Part shown: positions 1-7,433 of the stretch, one piece after another
Position numbering within the stretch: position 1 is the first letter of the stretch
How the letters are laid out: every line of letters starts with the position of its first letter
Assembly: GCA_937960595.1 (NCBI GenBank)
Contig: CALGPL010000082.1
Span: 1-50,862, forward strand
Reading direction: 5' to 3'
DNA from: an uncultured Anaerolineales bacterium
Lineage (GTDB): Bacteria; Chloroflexota; Anaerolineae; Anaerolineales; Villigracilaceae
Length of the DNA: 50,862 nt
The notes under the pieces: model-generated
The model's database searches: none
Told to the model about the DNA's origin: nothing
Seen by the model: only the letters and a program-made list of their open reading frames with translations
Made by a program: the position numbers and the translations under genes

Positions 1-107
1 AGCACCACCAGGCGGGCGCCGCGTTCGACGAGCAGGCGCGCCAGGTCGGTCTCGAAGAAATAGGCCAGCGGCAAACCAAAATCCAGACAGATGAAAATCG
101 TTTTCAT
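1..107 (-). CDS. Partial hypothetical protein, N-terminus only
   Basis: The first 35 or so residues are visible before the gene runs off the left edge. It begins MKTIFICLDFGLPLAYF and ends in a beta-strand-like hydrophobic stretch (ERGARLVVL). The pattern resembles the first Rossmann-like unit of a GT-B glycosyltransferase or a similar carbohydrate protein, but nothing diagnostic is visible. The ATG at 105-107 overlaps the TGA of the upstream methyltransferase (ATGA), so it belongs to the same polysaccharide operon. Function is not assigned. Confidence 0.6.
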   Translation of the reverse strand, partial: MKTIFICLDFGLPLAYFFETDLARLLVERGARLVV

Positions 108-1009
108 GCTCTCGTCGTATCCTGATAAGACTCGATATCAATCAACAGCCACCAGCGTTTGGGCAAGCGCTGGGTGACGAAGATCTGAAAGACCGTGCCG
201 AGCAGGCGCTTGCGGGCGGCGCCGCGCTCCGGCCGAACGCGGAAAGGACGCCGCGAGCGGCGCGCCGGGCGGGCCAGCACGGTGAGGTAGAAAGGGAACA
301 ACTGCGAGATCGGCCGTCCCTGAATACACACGGCGCCGACGCGGAAGCCGGCCTTGCGCAGCACCTCGGTCAACGTGCGGCGGCTGAACGAGTACAAGTG
401 TTCATACTCGAAGGAGGTGTGGAAGTAAACGTTCGGGACTTCGATCAGCAGCCAGCCATCGGCAGCGAGCAGCCGCTCGCGCAGCCGCACCAGATAGCCG
501 ACCGGATCGGGCAGATGTTCCAGAACGTGAATCAGGCTGATCAGATCGAAGCGTTGACCGGCGGCCTCCACCTCGTCCAGGCTGGCGCGGACCTGGAGGC
601 CGTTCCCTCGGGCGTAGGCGCGGTACGCCTCCCCCGGCTCGACGCCCAGGGCCTCGTTCCGATAGGCCTCCCGGACCCGCTCCAGCAACAGCCCGGCCGA
701 ACAGCCGATGTCCAGGTGACGCTGGAGGCGCTTGACCCGCCTCTGCAGGAACTCGACCAGCCGCGCTGCCCGGCGGGCTTGAAAATCCAGGTCTTTGGCG
801 GTTGGCCCTTCGCGGCCCTGAATCGTGCGGCGGTACTCGGCGGCGTAGTGGGCTTCGGCCTCCGCGGCCGTCATGCGCGGCGACTGAAAGATGAGGCCAC
901 AGCGACTGCACAACCGATTGTGGACCCAACGGCCAAAGTGTTCGCGCCGGTCGAAGAGGGTGCTGTGGTCGTGTCCACACAGAATACAGGTACGGATCTC
1001 CTCGGGCAT
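104..1009 (-). CDS. Class I SAM methyltransferase with N-terminal zinc ribbon
   Basis: 301 aa. An N-terminal zinc ribbon is built from C8-x2-C11 and C34-x2-C37. It is followed by a Rossmann methyltransferase domain whose SAM-binding motif (LDIGCSAG) lies near residue 100, with a later acidic EHLPDP segment typical of Methyltransf_23-like enzymes. Such two-part proteins are common in O-antigen and exopolysaccharide clusters, where they probably methylate nucleotide sugars or glycans. The target here is unknown. It lies 3 nt after the next methyltransferase and overlaps the following partial gene, so translation is probably coupled. Confidence 0.85.
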   Translation of the reverse strand: MPEEIRTCILCGHDHSTLFDRREHFGRWVHNRLCSRCGLIFQSPRMTAAEAEAHYAAEYRRTIQGREGPTAKDLDFQARRAARLVEFLQRRVKRLQRHLDIGCSAGLLLERVREAYRNEALGVEPGEAYRAYARGNGLQVRASLDEVEAAGQRFDLISLIHVLEHLPDPVGYLVRLRERLLAADGWLLIEVPNVYFHTSFEYEHLYSFSRRTLTEVLRKAGFRVGAVCIQGRPISQLFPFYLTVLARPARRSRRPFRVRPERGAARKRLLGTVFQIFVTQRLPKRWWLLIDIESYQDTTRA

Positions 1010-1012
1010 CGA

Positions 1013-1861
1013 TCAACCTGCTTTCCGATAAACGATATGATAGCCAACCGGCGCGGGGTGGTTTTCCTGGCGCGGATCGGCCACATAGCCCGGCCCCAGC
1101 AAACGTCCCAGCCCATGCTGATACAAGCGCAGACCGGCCAGGGCAGCCGCCAGAATCCGCCGCCGCCCCAGCGGGTAGCGGGACAACGCCCAAAAGAAGG
1201 TGTAGCGATAACTTTCGCCCATCAAGAAAGCCGGGTCGTAATAGCCTTCGAGGTGTTCGACGACCAGACCGGCCTGCGCCCCCATGCTTTGCAAGGAATA
1301 ATGCGTGTACCGGGCGAAATCATAGGGCGCCTGATGAATTTTGACCAGGAAAGGCACGGTGACCAGCAGCCGCCCCCCCGGCCGCAGCAGGGGCGCCACT
1401 GCTCCCAAGAAGCCGGCTGCGGAGGGAACATGCTCCAGCGTGTTGGCCAGCACGACGACGTCGGCGCAGCCCGGGACGAATGGATTGACGGCCATCAGAT
1501 CACAAACGATGTCCACTTCCGGGTAGGGATAGAGATCCAGCGCCAGGTACCGCTGGCGGGCGAACAGGGCGGCGAACTCCCCCCGGCCGGCTCCGATGTC
1601 GATCACGAGCGCCCCGGCGGTCGCGTCCGCGGCCATTCGACGCAGGAAACGCTCGTTGGCGGCGCGCCAGGGCGTATCCAGCCCCGGCCCGCGCGGCCTC
1701 TTTTCGCCGGGCAACAGATCTGCCGGAATGGGCGAAAAGATCGGAATATCCTCCTGCAGCGGGATGGGAGGACATACGCCGCAGGTCAGGCGGCCGTCTT
1801 CCTGCCGATAAGCGCCGCCGCAGGAGGGGCAGCGCAGCACGTCCAACAAATCGGCTTTCAT
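1013..1861 (-). CDS. SAM methyltransferase with Trm112-like zinc ribbon
   Basis: 282 aa from the ATG at 1859-1861; a TTG directly before it is in frame but less likely. The N-terminus carries C11-x2-C14 and C27-x2-C30, a Trm112/YcaR-like zinc ribbon. The methyltransferase core follows, with the SAM motif IDIGAGRGEF near residue 88 and an LEHVPS motif-III-like segment. The gene shares a TGATG junction with the cytidylyltransferase gene upstream. A role in methylating a sugar or lipid-linked glycan is inferred from the neighbourhood; the substrate cannot be read from the sequence. Confidence 0.85.
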   Translation of the reverse strand: MKADLLDVLRCPSCGGAYRQEDGRLTCGVCPPIPLQEDIPIFSPIPADLLPGEKRPRGPGLDTPWRAANERFLRRMAADATAGALVIDIGAGRGEFAALFARQRYLALDLYPYPEVDIVCDLMAVNPFVPGCADVVVLANTLEHVPSAAGFLGAVAPLLRPGGRLLVTVPFLVKIHQAPYDFARYTHYSLQSMGAQAGLVVEHLEGYYDPAFLMGESYRYTFFWALSRYPLGRRRILAAALAGLRLYQHGLGRLLGPGYVADPRQENHPAPVGYHIVYRKAG

Positions 1862-2700
1862 CAATGCGTCCCTCCGGCGCCGCGCCGGCGCGCGTCTTCG
1901 TCCCGGAACGATTTGTGCACCACATGGGCGTTGAGGCGCGCCAATTCGGGTTCGCGCTCGAACAGGGCCAGCACCTCCTGCCAGGAAAAATCATCCCGGC
2001 CGCCGAAGCGGGCATAGACGGCGCGCATCAGTTCCAGGTCTTCGGGGGTGTCCACCGTCCAGCGCAAGGCGCCGTAGTCGCGGTCATGGTTGAGTTGAGC
2101 AATGCGGAAGCCGCGCGACGAAACGCCGCGGGCGACGGGCGCCTGGTCGAGGACAACGCCCTCGTAGAGATAGGGCAGGACGTGTTCGCGCTGGTAGGGC
2201 TGGTCGGCTTCCTGCCAGGCGCGTTCCAGGGCGGCAAAGGTGCAGACCTCCACATCCAGGCCAATCGGGTAGGTGCGCTTCCAGGGCGGCGGCAGCCGGG
2301 TGGCGGCAAAATCCAGCGTGTTCTGGGGCCAGGGTTCGGCCACGAGGGCAACCGCGGCGTCGATCAGGTGCGGGTCAACGACCGGGCAGTCGGCAGTGAC
2401 GCGCACGATGATTTCGGCCGTTCGGAGGCAGGCAGCCTGATAGAAACGGTCGAGCACATCGTGCAGGCTGCCGCGATAGACGGGGATACCTTCCGCCCGG
2501 CAATACTCGGCGATGACGGCATCTTCGGCCTCGGTTGTGGTGGCCACCACGATCTCGTCCAGCCGGCGGGCGCGGCGGGTGCGGCTCACCACGCGCTGGA
2601 GCATCGGCTGTCCGCCCAGGTCGAGCAGCGGCTTGCCCGGCAGGCGCGAGGCGCCCATGCGGGCCTGGAGGATGGCAACGGTTCGCGGTTTGACAGTCAT
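1861..2700 (-). CDS. Nonulosonate-type cytidylyltransferase (SpsF/NeuA-like)
   Basis: 279 aa. The start ILQARMGASRLPGKPL is the nucleotide-binding signature of the acylneuraminate cytidylyltransferase/SpsF family, which activates 3-deoxy sugars (sialic, pseudaminic or legionaminic type) with CTP. The C-terminus is somewhat longer than in typical 230-250 aa homologues. The ATG at 2698-2700 overlaps the TGA of the GT4 gene (ATGA). With the NeuB/SpsE-like synthase at 4343 and the PseB-like dehydratase at 6419 it forms a nonulosonate-like set. The exact sugar is unresolved. Confidence 0.8.
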   Translation of the reverse strand: MTVKPRTVAILQARMGASRLPGKPLLDLGGQPMLQRVVSRTRRARRLDEIVVATTTEAEDAVIAEYCRAEGIPVYRGSLHDVLDRFYQAACLRTAEIIVRVTADCPVVDPHLIDAAVALVAEPWPQNTLDFAATRLPPPWKRTYPIGLDVEVCTFAALERAWQEADQPYQREHVLPYLYEGVVLDQAPVARGVSSRGFRIAQLNHDRDYGALRWTVDTPEDLELMRAVYARFGGRDDFSWQEVLALFEREPELARLNAHVVHKSFRDEDARRRGAGGTH

Positions 2701-3833
2701 GCAACGCTCTCTTTCCGGCGGATCGGCCGATCGCCTCGCCCAGGCGATTCCAGCATATCCGCATACACCTCGAGCAATTGCTGAAAACTCTTTTTCCAAT
2801 CGGCCCGTTCTTCGACGGTGCGCCGGGCGGCCCGACCCAGGCGACGCAGGGCGCGGCGGTCTTGGGCGGCCTGCAAGAGTTTGGCCGCCAGCGCCTCGGC
2901 ATCGCCGTCCGGAAACAACCAGCCGTTGAGGCCGTCTTCGATCCACTCGCGGTTGGTGGGGATGTCGGAGACCAGACAGGGCAGGCCGCAGGCCATCGCC
3001 TCCAGCAGCGAGACGGAGGAGCCGTCTATATGGGAAGGCGACAGGTAGAGATCGGCCATGTGGTAGAAGCGCGGCAGACGGGTCTGCGAAATCTGACCGG
3101 CGAAGGTGACTCGATCGCCGACCCCGCCCTGCTCCAGAATCTGACGGATCTGCCGGCCCTGGCTGCCGTCGCTGAGCAGCAGGAGATGCAAGTCGGGGCG
3201 CTGACGAGCGGCCTGGACGAAGGCGCGGGCGAGCAGATCGACGCCGTAGCGCGGCTCCCAGGCGCGGTTGCAGAAGAGCGTGAAGCCAGACGAGCGGCCG
3301 CGAGCAGCCGAGGGAGGAGCGAAATGGTCCAGGTCAACCCCCCAGGGGAAGACGGCGGTACGGGCCGGGTCCATGCCGAGGGCGACGGCGCGCTGACGAA
3401 TCACCTGGCTGTCGCTGACGAAATAAGACGCCCGCCGCAGGACAAAGCGCGTGGCCCAGCGCCACCAGGCGTTGCGGTCGCAGTCTTCCAGCAAGTCGAA
3501 GCCCCAGGACATAATCAGGCGCGGGCGGAAGCCCGTCAGCGTGGCAAGCAGGCCGCAGGTCTGAATCGGGCCGGCGTGAATCAGGTCGGGCTGCAGACGA
3601 CGCAGGACGGCGCGCAGGCTGAGGGTCAGGCGCGGCAGGTCGCGCCAGGCAAAGGGTCGCCCGCCGCCGGCCCAGCGGATCGGCTGGACCCCGGCCGGCA
3701 GGGGACGGTCTTCGGTCTGACGCGGGCCGCGCTGCAAGCGCGCGTAGAAGACCTGATGCTCCGTCTCCGCCAGGGCGGAAAGGAAGCGGTGGTCGTGAGG
3801 GGTGTAGTCGAGGCTGAAGTAGATGATTCGCAT
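2697..3833 (-). CDS. Glycosyltransferase family 4
   Basis: 378 aa, normal length for a retaining GT-B enzyme. The N-terminal acceptor domain begins MRIIYFSLDYTPHDHRF. The C-terminal donor domain carries the GT4 signature (SSVSLLEAMACGLPCLVSD), containing the E-x7-E-like element, followed by the IEDGLNGWLFPDGD segment. It probably adds a hexose to a lipid-linked glycan at the inner membrane face. Unlike most genes here its start is not overlapped by the upstream gene and no Shine-Dalgarno is visible: the 5' side is the heptad array of the S23-type cassette, which separates it from neuB. Confidence 0.9.
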   Translation of the reverse strand: MRIIYFSLDYTPHDHRFLSALAETEHQVFYARLQRGPRQTEDRPLPAGVQPIRWAGGGRPFAWRDLPRLTLSLRAVLRRLQPDLIHAGPIQTCGLLATLTGFRPRLIMSWGFDLLEDCDRNAWWRWATRFVLRRASYFVSDSQVIRQRAVALGMDPARTAVFPWGVDLDHFAPPSAARGRSSGFTLFCNRAWEPRYGVDLLARAFVQAARQRPDLHLLLLSDGSQGRQIRQILEQGGVGDRVTFAGQISQTRLPRFYHMADLYLSPSHIDGSSVSLLEAMACGLPCLVSDIPTNREWIEDGLNGWLFPDGDAEALAAKLLQAAQDRRALRRLGRAARRTVEERADWKKSFQQLLEVYADMLESPGRGDRPIRRKESVA

Positions 3834-3840
3834 GGGTTAA

Positions 3841-3910
3841 ACGTGCGGGGTGCGAGGTGCGAGGTGCAAGGTGCGGGGTGCGGGGTGCGGGGTGCGAGGT
3901 GCGGGGTGTG
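3841..3910. repeat. Heptanucleotide array, 3' side of the S23-type gene
   Basis: Ten consecutive 7-nt units read on the plus strand, mostly GGGTGCG or AGGTGCG, with no break in period. The array ends 1 nt before the TGA (3912-3914) of the S23-type gene. On the coding strand the units are CGCACCY, nearly complementary to the AAGTGYG units on the other side of that gene, so the two arrays could pair into a stem of about 60 bp with periodic mismatches. Confidence 0.9.
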
Positions 3911-3911
3911 G

Positions 3912-4277
3912 TCAGCGTCTTGGCAAAAGCGATTTTTTGAAAGCGCCGACAAGCGCTTTGGTTTTGCCGGCTTGTTCATAGACGGCTTCGAACTTTTCAG
4001 CAGAGATGCTGCCTGTGTCAAGAGCCGCGTACAAAAGGGATTGCACTTCAACCGCCGAGCGACGAGCGATGCCGAGGAAACGAGCGAATTCGGCATGGGA
4101 GTCGCAATCGAATCCTTCAGCGATATTGGCCATAACCGACACGGCCGCCCGCTGCAACTGGTCGCGCAACCCGAAGTCGCGGGAAAGCGGCCCGTCCTTT
4201 GTCAGGGCATATACCTGTTGGACCAATTCACGCGCCGCCTGCCAGGCTTGCATATCCTCAAATCTGCGAACGCCCAT
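3912..4277 (-). CDS. Four-helix-bundle protein (S23/IVP family)
   Basis: 121 aa. The sequence begins with an FEDMQAWQAARELVQQVY helix, and the middle reads LRDQLQRAAVSVMANIAEGF, the family hallmark. It continues with EFARFLGIARRSAVEVQSLL. The family is known from proteins encoded in 23S rRNA intervening sequences and is related in fold to Avd of diversity-generating retroelements; it is thought to bind nucleic acid. No reverse transcriptase or rRNA is nearby. The gene sits exactly between two inverted heptad arrays (2 nt before the ATG, 1 nt after the stop), with the last upstream unit supplying a GAGGTG ribosome-binding site. It interrupts an otherwise uniform polysaccharide operon, suggesting insertion as a cassette. 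Confidence 0.88.
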   Translation of the reverse strand: MGVRRFEDMQAWQAARELVQQVYALTKDGPLSRDFGLRDQLQRAAVSVMANIAEGFDCDSHAEFARFLGIARRSAVEVQSLLYAALDTGSISAEKFEAVYEQAGKTKALVGAFKKSLLPRR

Positions 4278-4279
4278 CC

Positions 4280-4342
4280 CTCACCTCACACTTGGCACTT
4301 CGCACTTCGCACTTGGCACTTCACACTTGACACTTCGCACTT
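4280..4342. repeat. Heptanucleotide array, 5' side of the S23-type gene
   Basis: Nine consecutive 7-nt units on the plus strand: CTCACCT, then CACACTT, GGCACTT, CGCACTT (three copies) and GACACTT variants. The array ends exactly where the stop codon of the NeuB-like gene begins (TAA at 4343-4345). It is inverted relative to the array at 3841-3910. Confidence 0.9.
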
Positions 4343-5410
4343 TTACGCGCCTAAATCCGTCCAGCGCAATTCTTGACCGCGCGCCAGGTCGTGCAGGGCG
4401 CGGGTGCCGATGACATGGGGAAGTTCGTGCGGCTTGATCGCGCCAGGCGTGGCCGGACGCAGGACGTCGATCATCTCGCGGGTGAGGACCTCGCCGGCCT
4501 TGATCTCACGCGCCGCCCGCAGACAGCGCCGCTGGACGACCTGGGTATCCTGTTCGTTGGCGGTGATGAACTTATCGCCCGAACCCAGGGCGCGTTCGAG
4601 CAGGCGGGTCTCTTCGACCATCCTGGCCCAGGTTTCGGGGTTCATGGCGAACTTGTGATCGGGGCCTTCGCGATGGTTGTCATCGGTGAAGTGACGCTCG
4701 ATGACGCGCGCTCCGAACGCCACCGCGCCCAGAATCGGCGCCAGTGCGTGGGTGTGATCGGACAGGCCCAAAATCACGTCGGGGAACATGGAGGCATAGG
4801 TCTTCAGGACGTTCAGGTGGATATGATCGTAATTCTCTGGGCTGGCCGTGTAATTCGTGTTGCACTGCATCAAGACCAGTTGCCGGTTGATTTTCAAAAT
4901 GGCGTGGACCGCGCGCTGCACCTCGCCGATGGTCGCCGCGCCGGTGGCAAGGATGACCGGTTTGCCCTTGGAGGCCATGTGTTCGAGGGCCTCGATCCAG
5001 TCAATCTCGCCGGAGCCGATCTTGAAGGCCGGCACAAAGGGATTCACGTGTTCGATGGAATCGTGGTCATAGGGCGAGGTGAAGAAATCAATGCCGACCC
5101 TGTCGCACTCTTCCTTCAGAATCGGCGTCCACGACCAGGAAACCGAGGCCTCGGCATAGACCTGGACGACCGATTTCTTCCAGGCAGCCTGGTGCGAGAC
5201 CTGGGCGTTCATGTGCGAGAAACCGTAATCCGAGACGATTTTGGGCGCCTGGAAATGTTGGAATTTGGCGGCGTCCGCCCCGGCCTGCTTGGCCAGGCGG
5301 ATGAGCATCTTGGCCCGCTCCAAGTCGCCGTCATGGTTGGCGGCGATGTCGGCGATGAAGTAGGTGGGGTGGTTGGGGCCGATCCAGCGATTGCCGATTT
5401 GGATGTCCAT
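4343..5410 (-). CDS. N-acetylneuraminate synthase-like (NeuB/SpsE family)
   Basis: 355 aa. The TIM-barrel N-terminus shows FIADIAANHDGDLERAK and ADAAKFQHF, matching the NeuB motif pattern (IAEIGxNHNG and KxQ). The end is an SAF (antifreeze-like) domain, roughly residues 285-350. These enzymes condense phosphoenolpyruvate with an N-acylated hexosamine to give a nonulosonic acid. The start has a strong AGGAGG site 5 nt upstream. It sits with a PseB-like dehydratase and an SpsF-like cytidylyltransferase, but the aminotransferase, N-acetyltransferase and hydrolase of the pseudaminate route are not in the window. Confidence 0.88.
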   Translation of the reverse strand: MDIQIGNRWIGPNHPTYFIADIAANHDGDLERAKMLIRLAKQAGADAAKFQHFQAPKIVSDYGFSHMNAQVSHQAAWKKSVVQVYAEASVSWSWTPILKEECDRVGIDFFTSPYDHDSIEHVNPFVPAFKIGSGEIDWIEALEHMASKGKPVILATGAATIGEVQRAVHAILKINRQLVLMQCNTNYTASPENYDHIHLNVLKTYASMFPDVILGLSDHTHALAPILGAVAFGARVIERHFTDDNHREGPDHKFAMNPETWARMVEETRLLERALGSGDKFITANEQDTQVVQRRCLRAAREIKAGEVLTREMIDVLRPATPGAIKPHELPHVIGTRALHDLARGQELRWTDLGA

Positions 5411-5433
5411 AGGGTCCTCCTAGACGATTTTCT

Positions 5434-5461
5434 TGCATCGAATGACTCGAGTTGAACGAAT
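5434..5461 (-). repeat. Short dispersed ATTCG repeat, copy 1
   Basis: In the 83-nt gap upstream of the NeuB-like gene. Read on the minus strand it starts ATTCGTTCAACTCGAG and ends CATTCGATGCA. Closely similar sequences occur at 33911-33929 and 42408-42439. The rest of this gap shows only an AT-rich stretch and the ribosome-binding site. Confidence 0.6.
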
Positions 5462-5493
5462 AATTTTAGAGCGATTTCCACAAAGGCCGTCGC

Positions 5494-6417
5494 TCATCCC
5501 GGCTGTTGATAACTCCTGATTTTCTGTGGATAACCCTGCTGATATTGGGCATAAAAACGCTCCAGACCGGTGGAAAAGGAGGGGAGAGGCCGCCCCAGGG
5601 CGGTGGATAATTTGTGGGCCTCCAACCCCAGATTGTGGGCGCGGCGGGCGGTCAAGCCGGACCCCTCGACCGAGGCCGGGGCGATCAGGCTTTCGTCCAG
5701 CCCGAAGCGGCGGGCAATGGCCCGGCCGAAGTCATACTTCGAACAGGTCTCCGCGCCGACGGTGTGATACAGGCCGCGCAGGTCGGCGGCGAGCATCGCC
5801 AGCAGCAGGTCGGCCAGGTCGCCGACGAAGGTGGGGTTGAAGGTCACATCGGTGAAGCCGCGCACCGGCGTGCCGGCCAGCAGGTTGTTGAGGAAGAATT
5901 CGGCCAGGCTGCGCCGTCCGCTCGGACTGAAGCCGTAGAAGTTGACGCGCGCGACGATCGCCTTCGGGTTGGCCGTCAGAACCGCCTGCTCGCCCTCCAG
6001 TTTGGTGCGGGCATAGAGGCTGAGCGGGGCGGGGGCGTCGTCTTCGGTGTAGCGGCCGGGCTTGGTGCCATCGAAAACGGCGTCGGTGGAGATGTGGATC
6101 ATCTTGACGCCGCGCGTCCGGCAAGCAGCGGCCAGTTCACCGGGCAGGCGGGCGTTGAGGCGGCGCGCCAGGGCCGGATCGGCCTCGCAGGCCTCCAGGT
6201 CGGCCAGGGCGGCGCAGTGAATCAGCCAGTCGGGGCGGGCTGCCTCGAACAGCCTCTCCACCGCGCCGGCTGCGAGCAGGTCGAGGCAAATCTGTTCGAA
6301 CGGCACCCCAGACAGGGCGCAACGGTCCGCGCCGAGGACGGTATGCTCCTGCTGGGCTGCCAGCGCCAGGTTCAGCCCCAGCAGACCGCTCGCCCCGGTG
6401 ATGAGAAGTCGTTTCAT
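5494..6417 (-). CDS. RmlD-like nucleotide-sugar reductase (SDR)
   Basis: 307 aa starting MKRLLITGASGLLGLNLAL. The TGASGLLG glycine motif binds NAD(P)H, STDAVFDG carries the catalytic Ser/Thr region and YARTKLEGEQ holds the YxxxK pair. This is the RmlD/dTDP-4-dehydrorhamnose reductase (or SpsK) subfamily. A dTDP-rhamnose pathway is not otherwise present in the window, so the substrate may be another 4-keto sugar, perhaps in the nonulosonate-like branch. It ends 83 nt before the NeuB-like gene and starts 1 nt after the PseB-like gene. Confidence 0.85.
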   Translation of the reverse strand: MKRLLITGASGLLGLNLALAAQQEHTVLGADRCALSGVPFEQICLDLLAAGAVERLFEAARPDWLIHCAALADLEACEADPALARRLNARLPGELAAACRTRGVKMIHISTDAVFDGTKPGRYTEDDAPAPLSLYARTKLEGEQAVLTANPKAIVARVNFYGFSPSGRRSLAEFFLNNLLAGTPVRGFTDVTFNPTFVGDLADLLLAMLAADLRGLYHTVGAETCSKYDFGRAIARRFGLDESLIAPASVEGSGLTARRAHNLGLEAHKLSTALGRPLPSFSTGLERFYAQYQQGYPQKIRSYQQPG

Positions 6418-6418
6418 C

Positions 6419-7420
6419 CTAATTCCCGTTGGCATAGGCTTCTTCGAAGGGCGCGATGAATTTCTTGATTCCTTCGAGGTCCAGCCATTCGGAGTTGTTG
6501 TCGGAGGCATAGCGAAAGCCCTCCGGCAGCGCCTTGCCGCGCGAGCGCCAGTCGAAGACGAACCACATGGCCTCGGGCGGCAGGACAATGTACATGTCTT
6601 CCAGTTCGACCGTGCTGCGGGCCTCGTCGTCCGAGATGAGCACCTCGTGCAGTTTTTCGCCGGGGCGGATGCCGATGTTCTCGATGCGCGCCCGCGGGGC
6701 AATCGCCCGCGCCAGGTCAATGACTTTCATGCTGGGAATCTTGGGAATGAAGACCTCCCCGCCCTGCATGATTTCGATGCAACGGATGACGAACTGGACG
6801 CCCTGCTCGAGCGAGAGCCAGAAGCGGGTCATGCGTTCGTCGGTGATGGTCACCTTGCCCGATTTACGCTGGGCCAGGAAGACCGGCACGACCGAGCCGC
6901 GCGAACCGACCACGTTGCCGTAGCGGACGCACGCGAAACGCGTCTGGCTGCCGGCCGCGTAGGCGTTCGACTGAACGACCAGTTTCTCGGCGGCCAGTTT
7001 GGTCGCCCCGTAGAGGTTGACCGGATTGACGGCCTTGTCGGTGCTGAGCGCCATCACCTTGCGGACGCCGGCATCCAGCGCCGCCTCGATGACGTTGCTG
7101 GTGCCCATGATGTTGGTCTTGATGGCCTCCATCGGGTTGTACTCACAGGCCGGGACCTGCTTGAGGGCCGCGGCGTGGACGACGATGTCCACCCCCTGCA
7201 TGGCCCGCCGCAGGCGGTCGGCGTCGCGCACATCGCCGATGAAATAGCGCAGCGAGGGGTGGTCGAAGCCGCCGACGCGCATCTCGTGCTGTTTGAGTTC
7301 GTCGCGGCTGAAGATGATCAGGCGGCGCGGCTGATAGTCCTTCAGCATGACTTCGACGAATTTCCTGCCAAAGGAACCGGTGCCGCCGGTGACGAGGATA
7401 CTTTGTTCTTTCCAGTCCAT
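6419..7420 (-). CDS. UDP-N-acetylglucosamine 4,6-dehydratase (PseB-like)
   Basis: 333 aa. The start MDWKEQSILVTGGTGSFG gives the NAD(P)-binding motif. The later segments HAAALKQVPACEYNP and LSTDKAVNPVNLYGATK are characteristic of the PseB/FlaA1 short soluble dehydratases. The reaction removes water from UDP-GlcNAc, usually with C5 inversion, as the first step to pseudaminic acid or related 2,4-diamino sugars. Length is normal. It lies directly downstream of the capsule-type transferase (13 nt gap). Confidence 0.9.
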   Translation of the reverse strand: MDWKEQSILVTGGTGSFGRKFVEVMLKDYQPRRLIIFSRDELKQHEMRVGGFDHPSLRYFIGDVRDADRLRRAMQGVDIVVHAAALKQVPACEYNPMEAIKTNIMGTSNVIEAALDAGVRKVMALSTDKAVNPVNLYGATKLAAEKLVVQSNAYAAGSQTRFACVRYGNVVGSRGSVVPVFLAQRKSGKVTITDERMTRFWLSLEQGVQFVIRCIEIMQGGEVFIPKIPSMKVIDLARAIAPRARIENIGIRPGEKLHEVLISDDEARSTVELEDMYIVLPPEAMWFVFDWRSRGKALPEGFRYASDNNSEWLDLEGIKKFIAPFEEAYANGN

Positions 7421-7433
7421 GCTACCTCTTTGC

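Noticed and set aside
398..2017. Long plus-strand open frame opposite the methyltransferase and SpsF-like genes
   Set aside because: It lies opposite three recognisable minus-strand genes with clear motifs and shows no domain of its own; such antisense frames are expected in GC-rich coding DNA.
3912..4277. Diversity-generating retroelement accessory gene (Avd)
   Set aside because: The fold family is related, but no reverse transcriptase, template repeat or variable repeat is present.
2778..4376. Plus-strand open frame of about 530 codons across the GT4 and S23-type genes
   Set aside because: It passes through both heptad arrays and two real minus-strand genes, and its translation is low-complexity without motifs.
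5041..5060. A further parS-like site (ATTCACGTGTTC)
   Set aside because: Only half of the palindrome matches and it lies inside the NeuB-like coding sequence.
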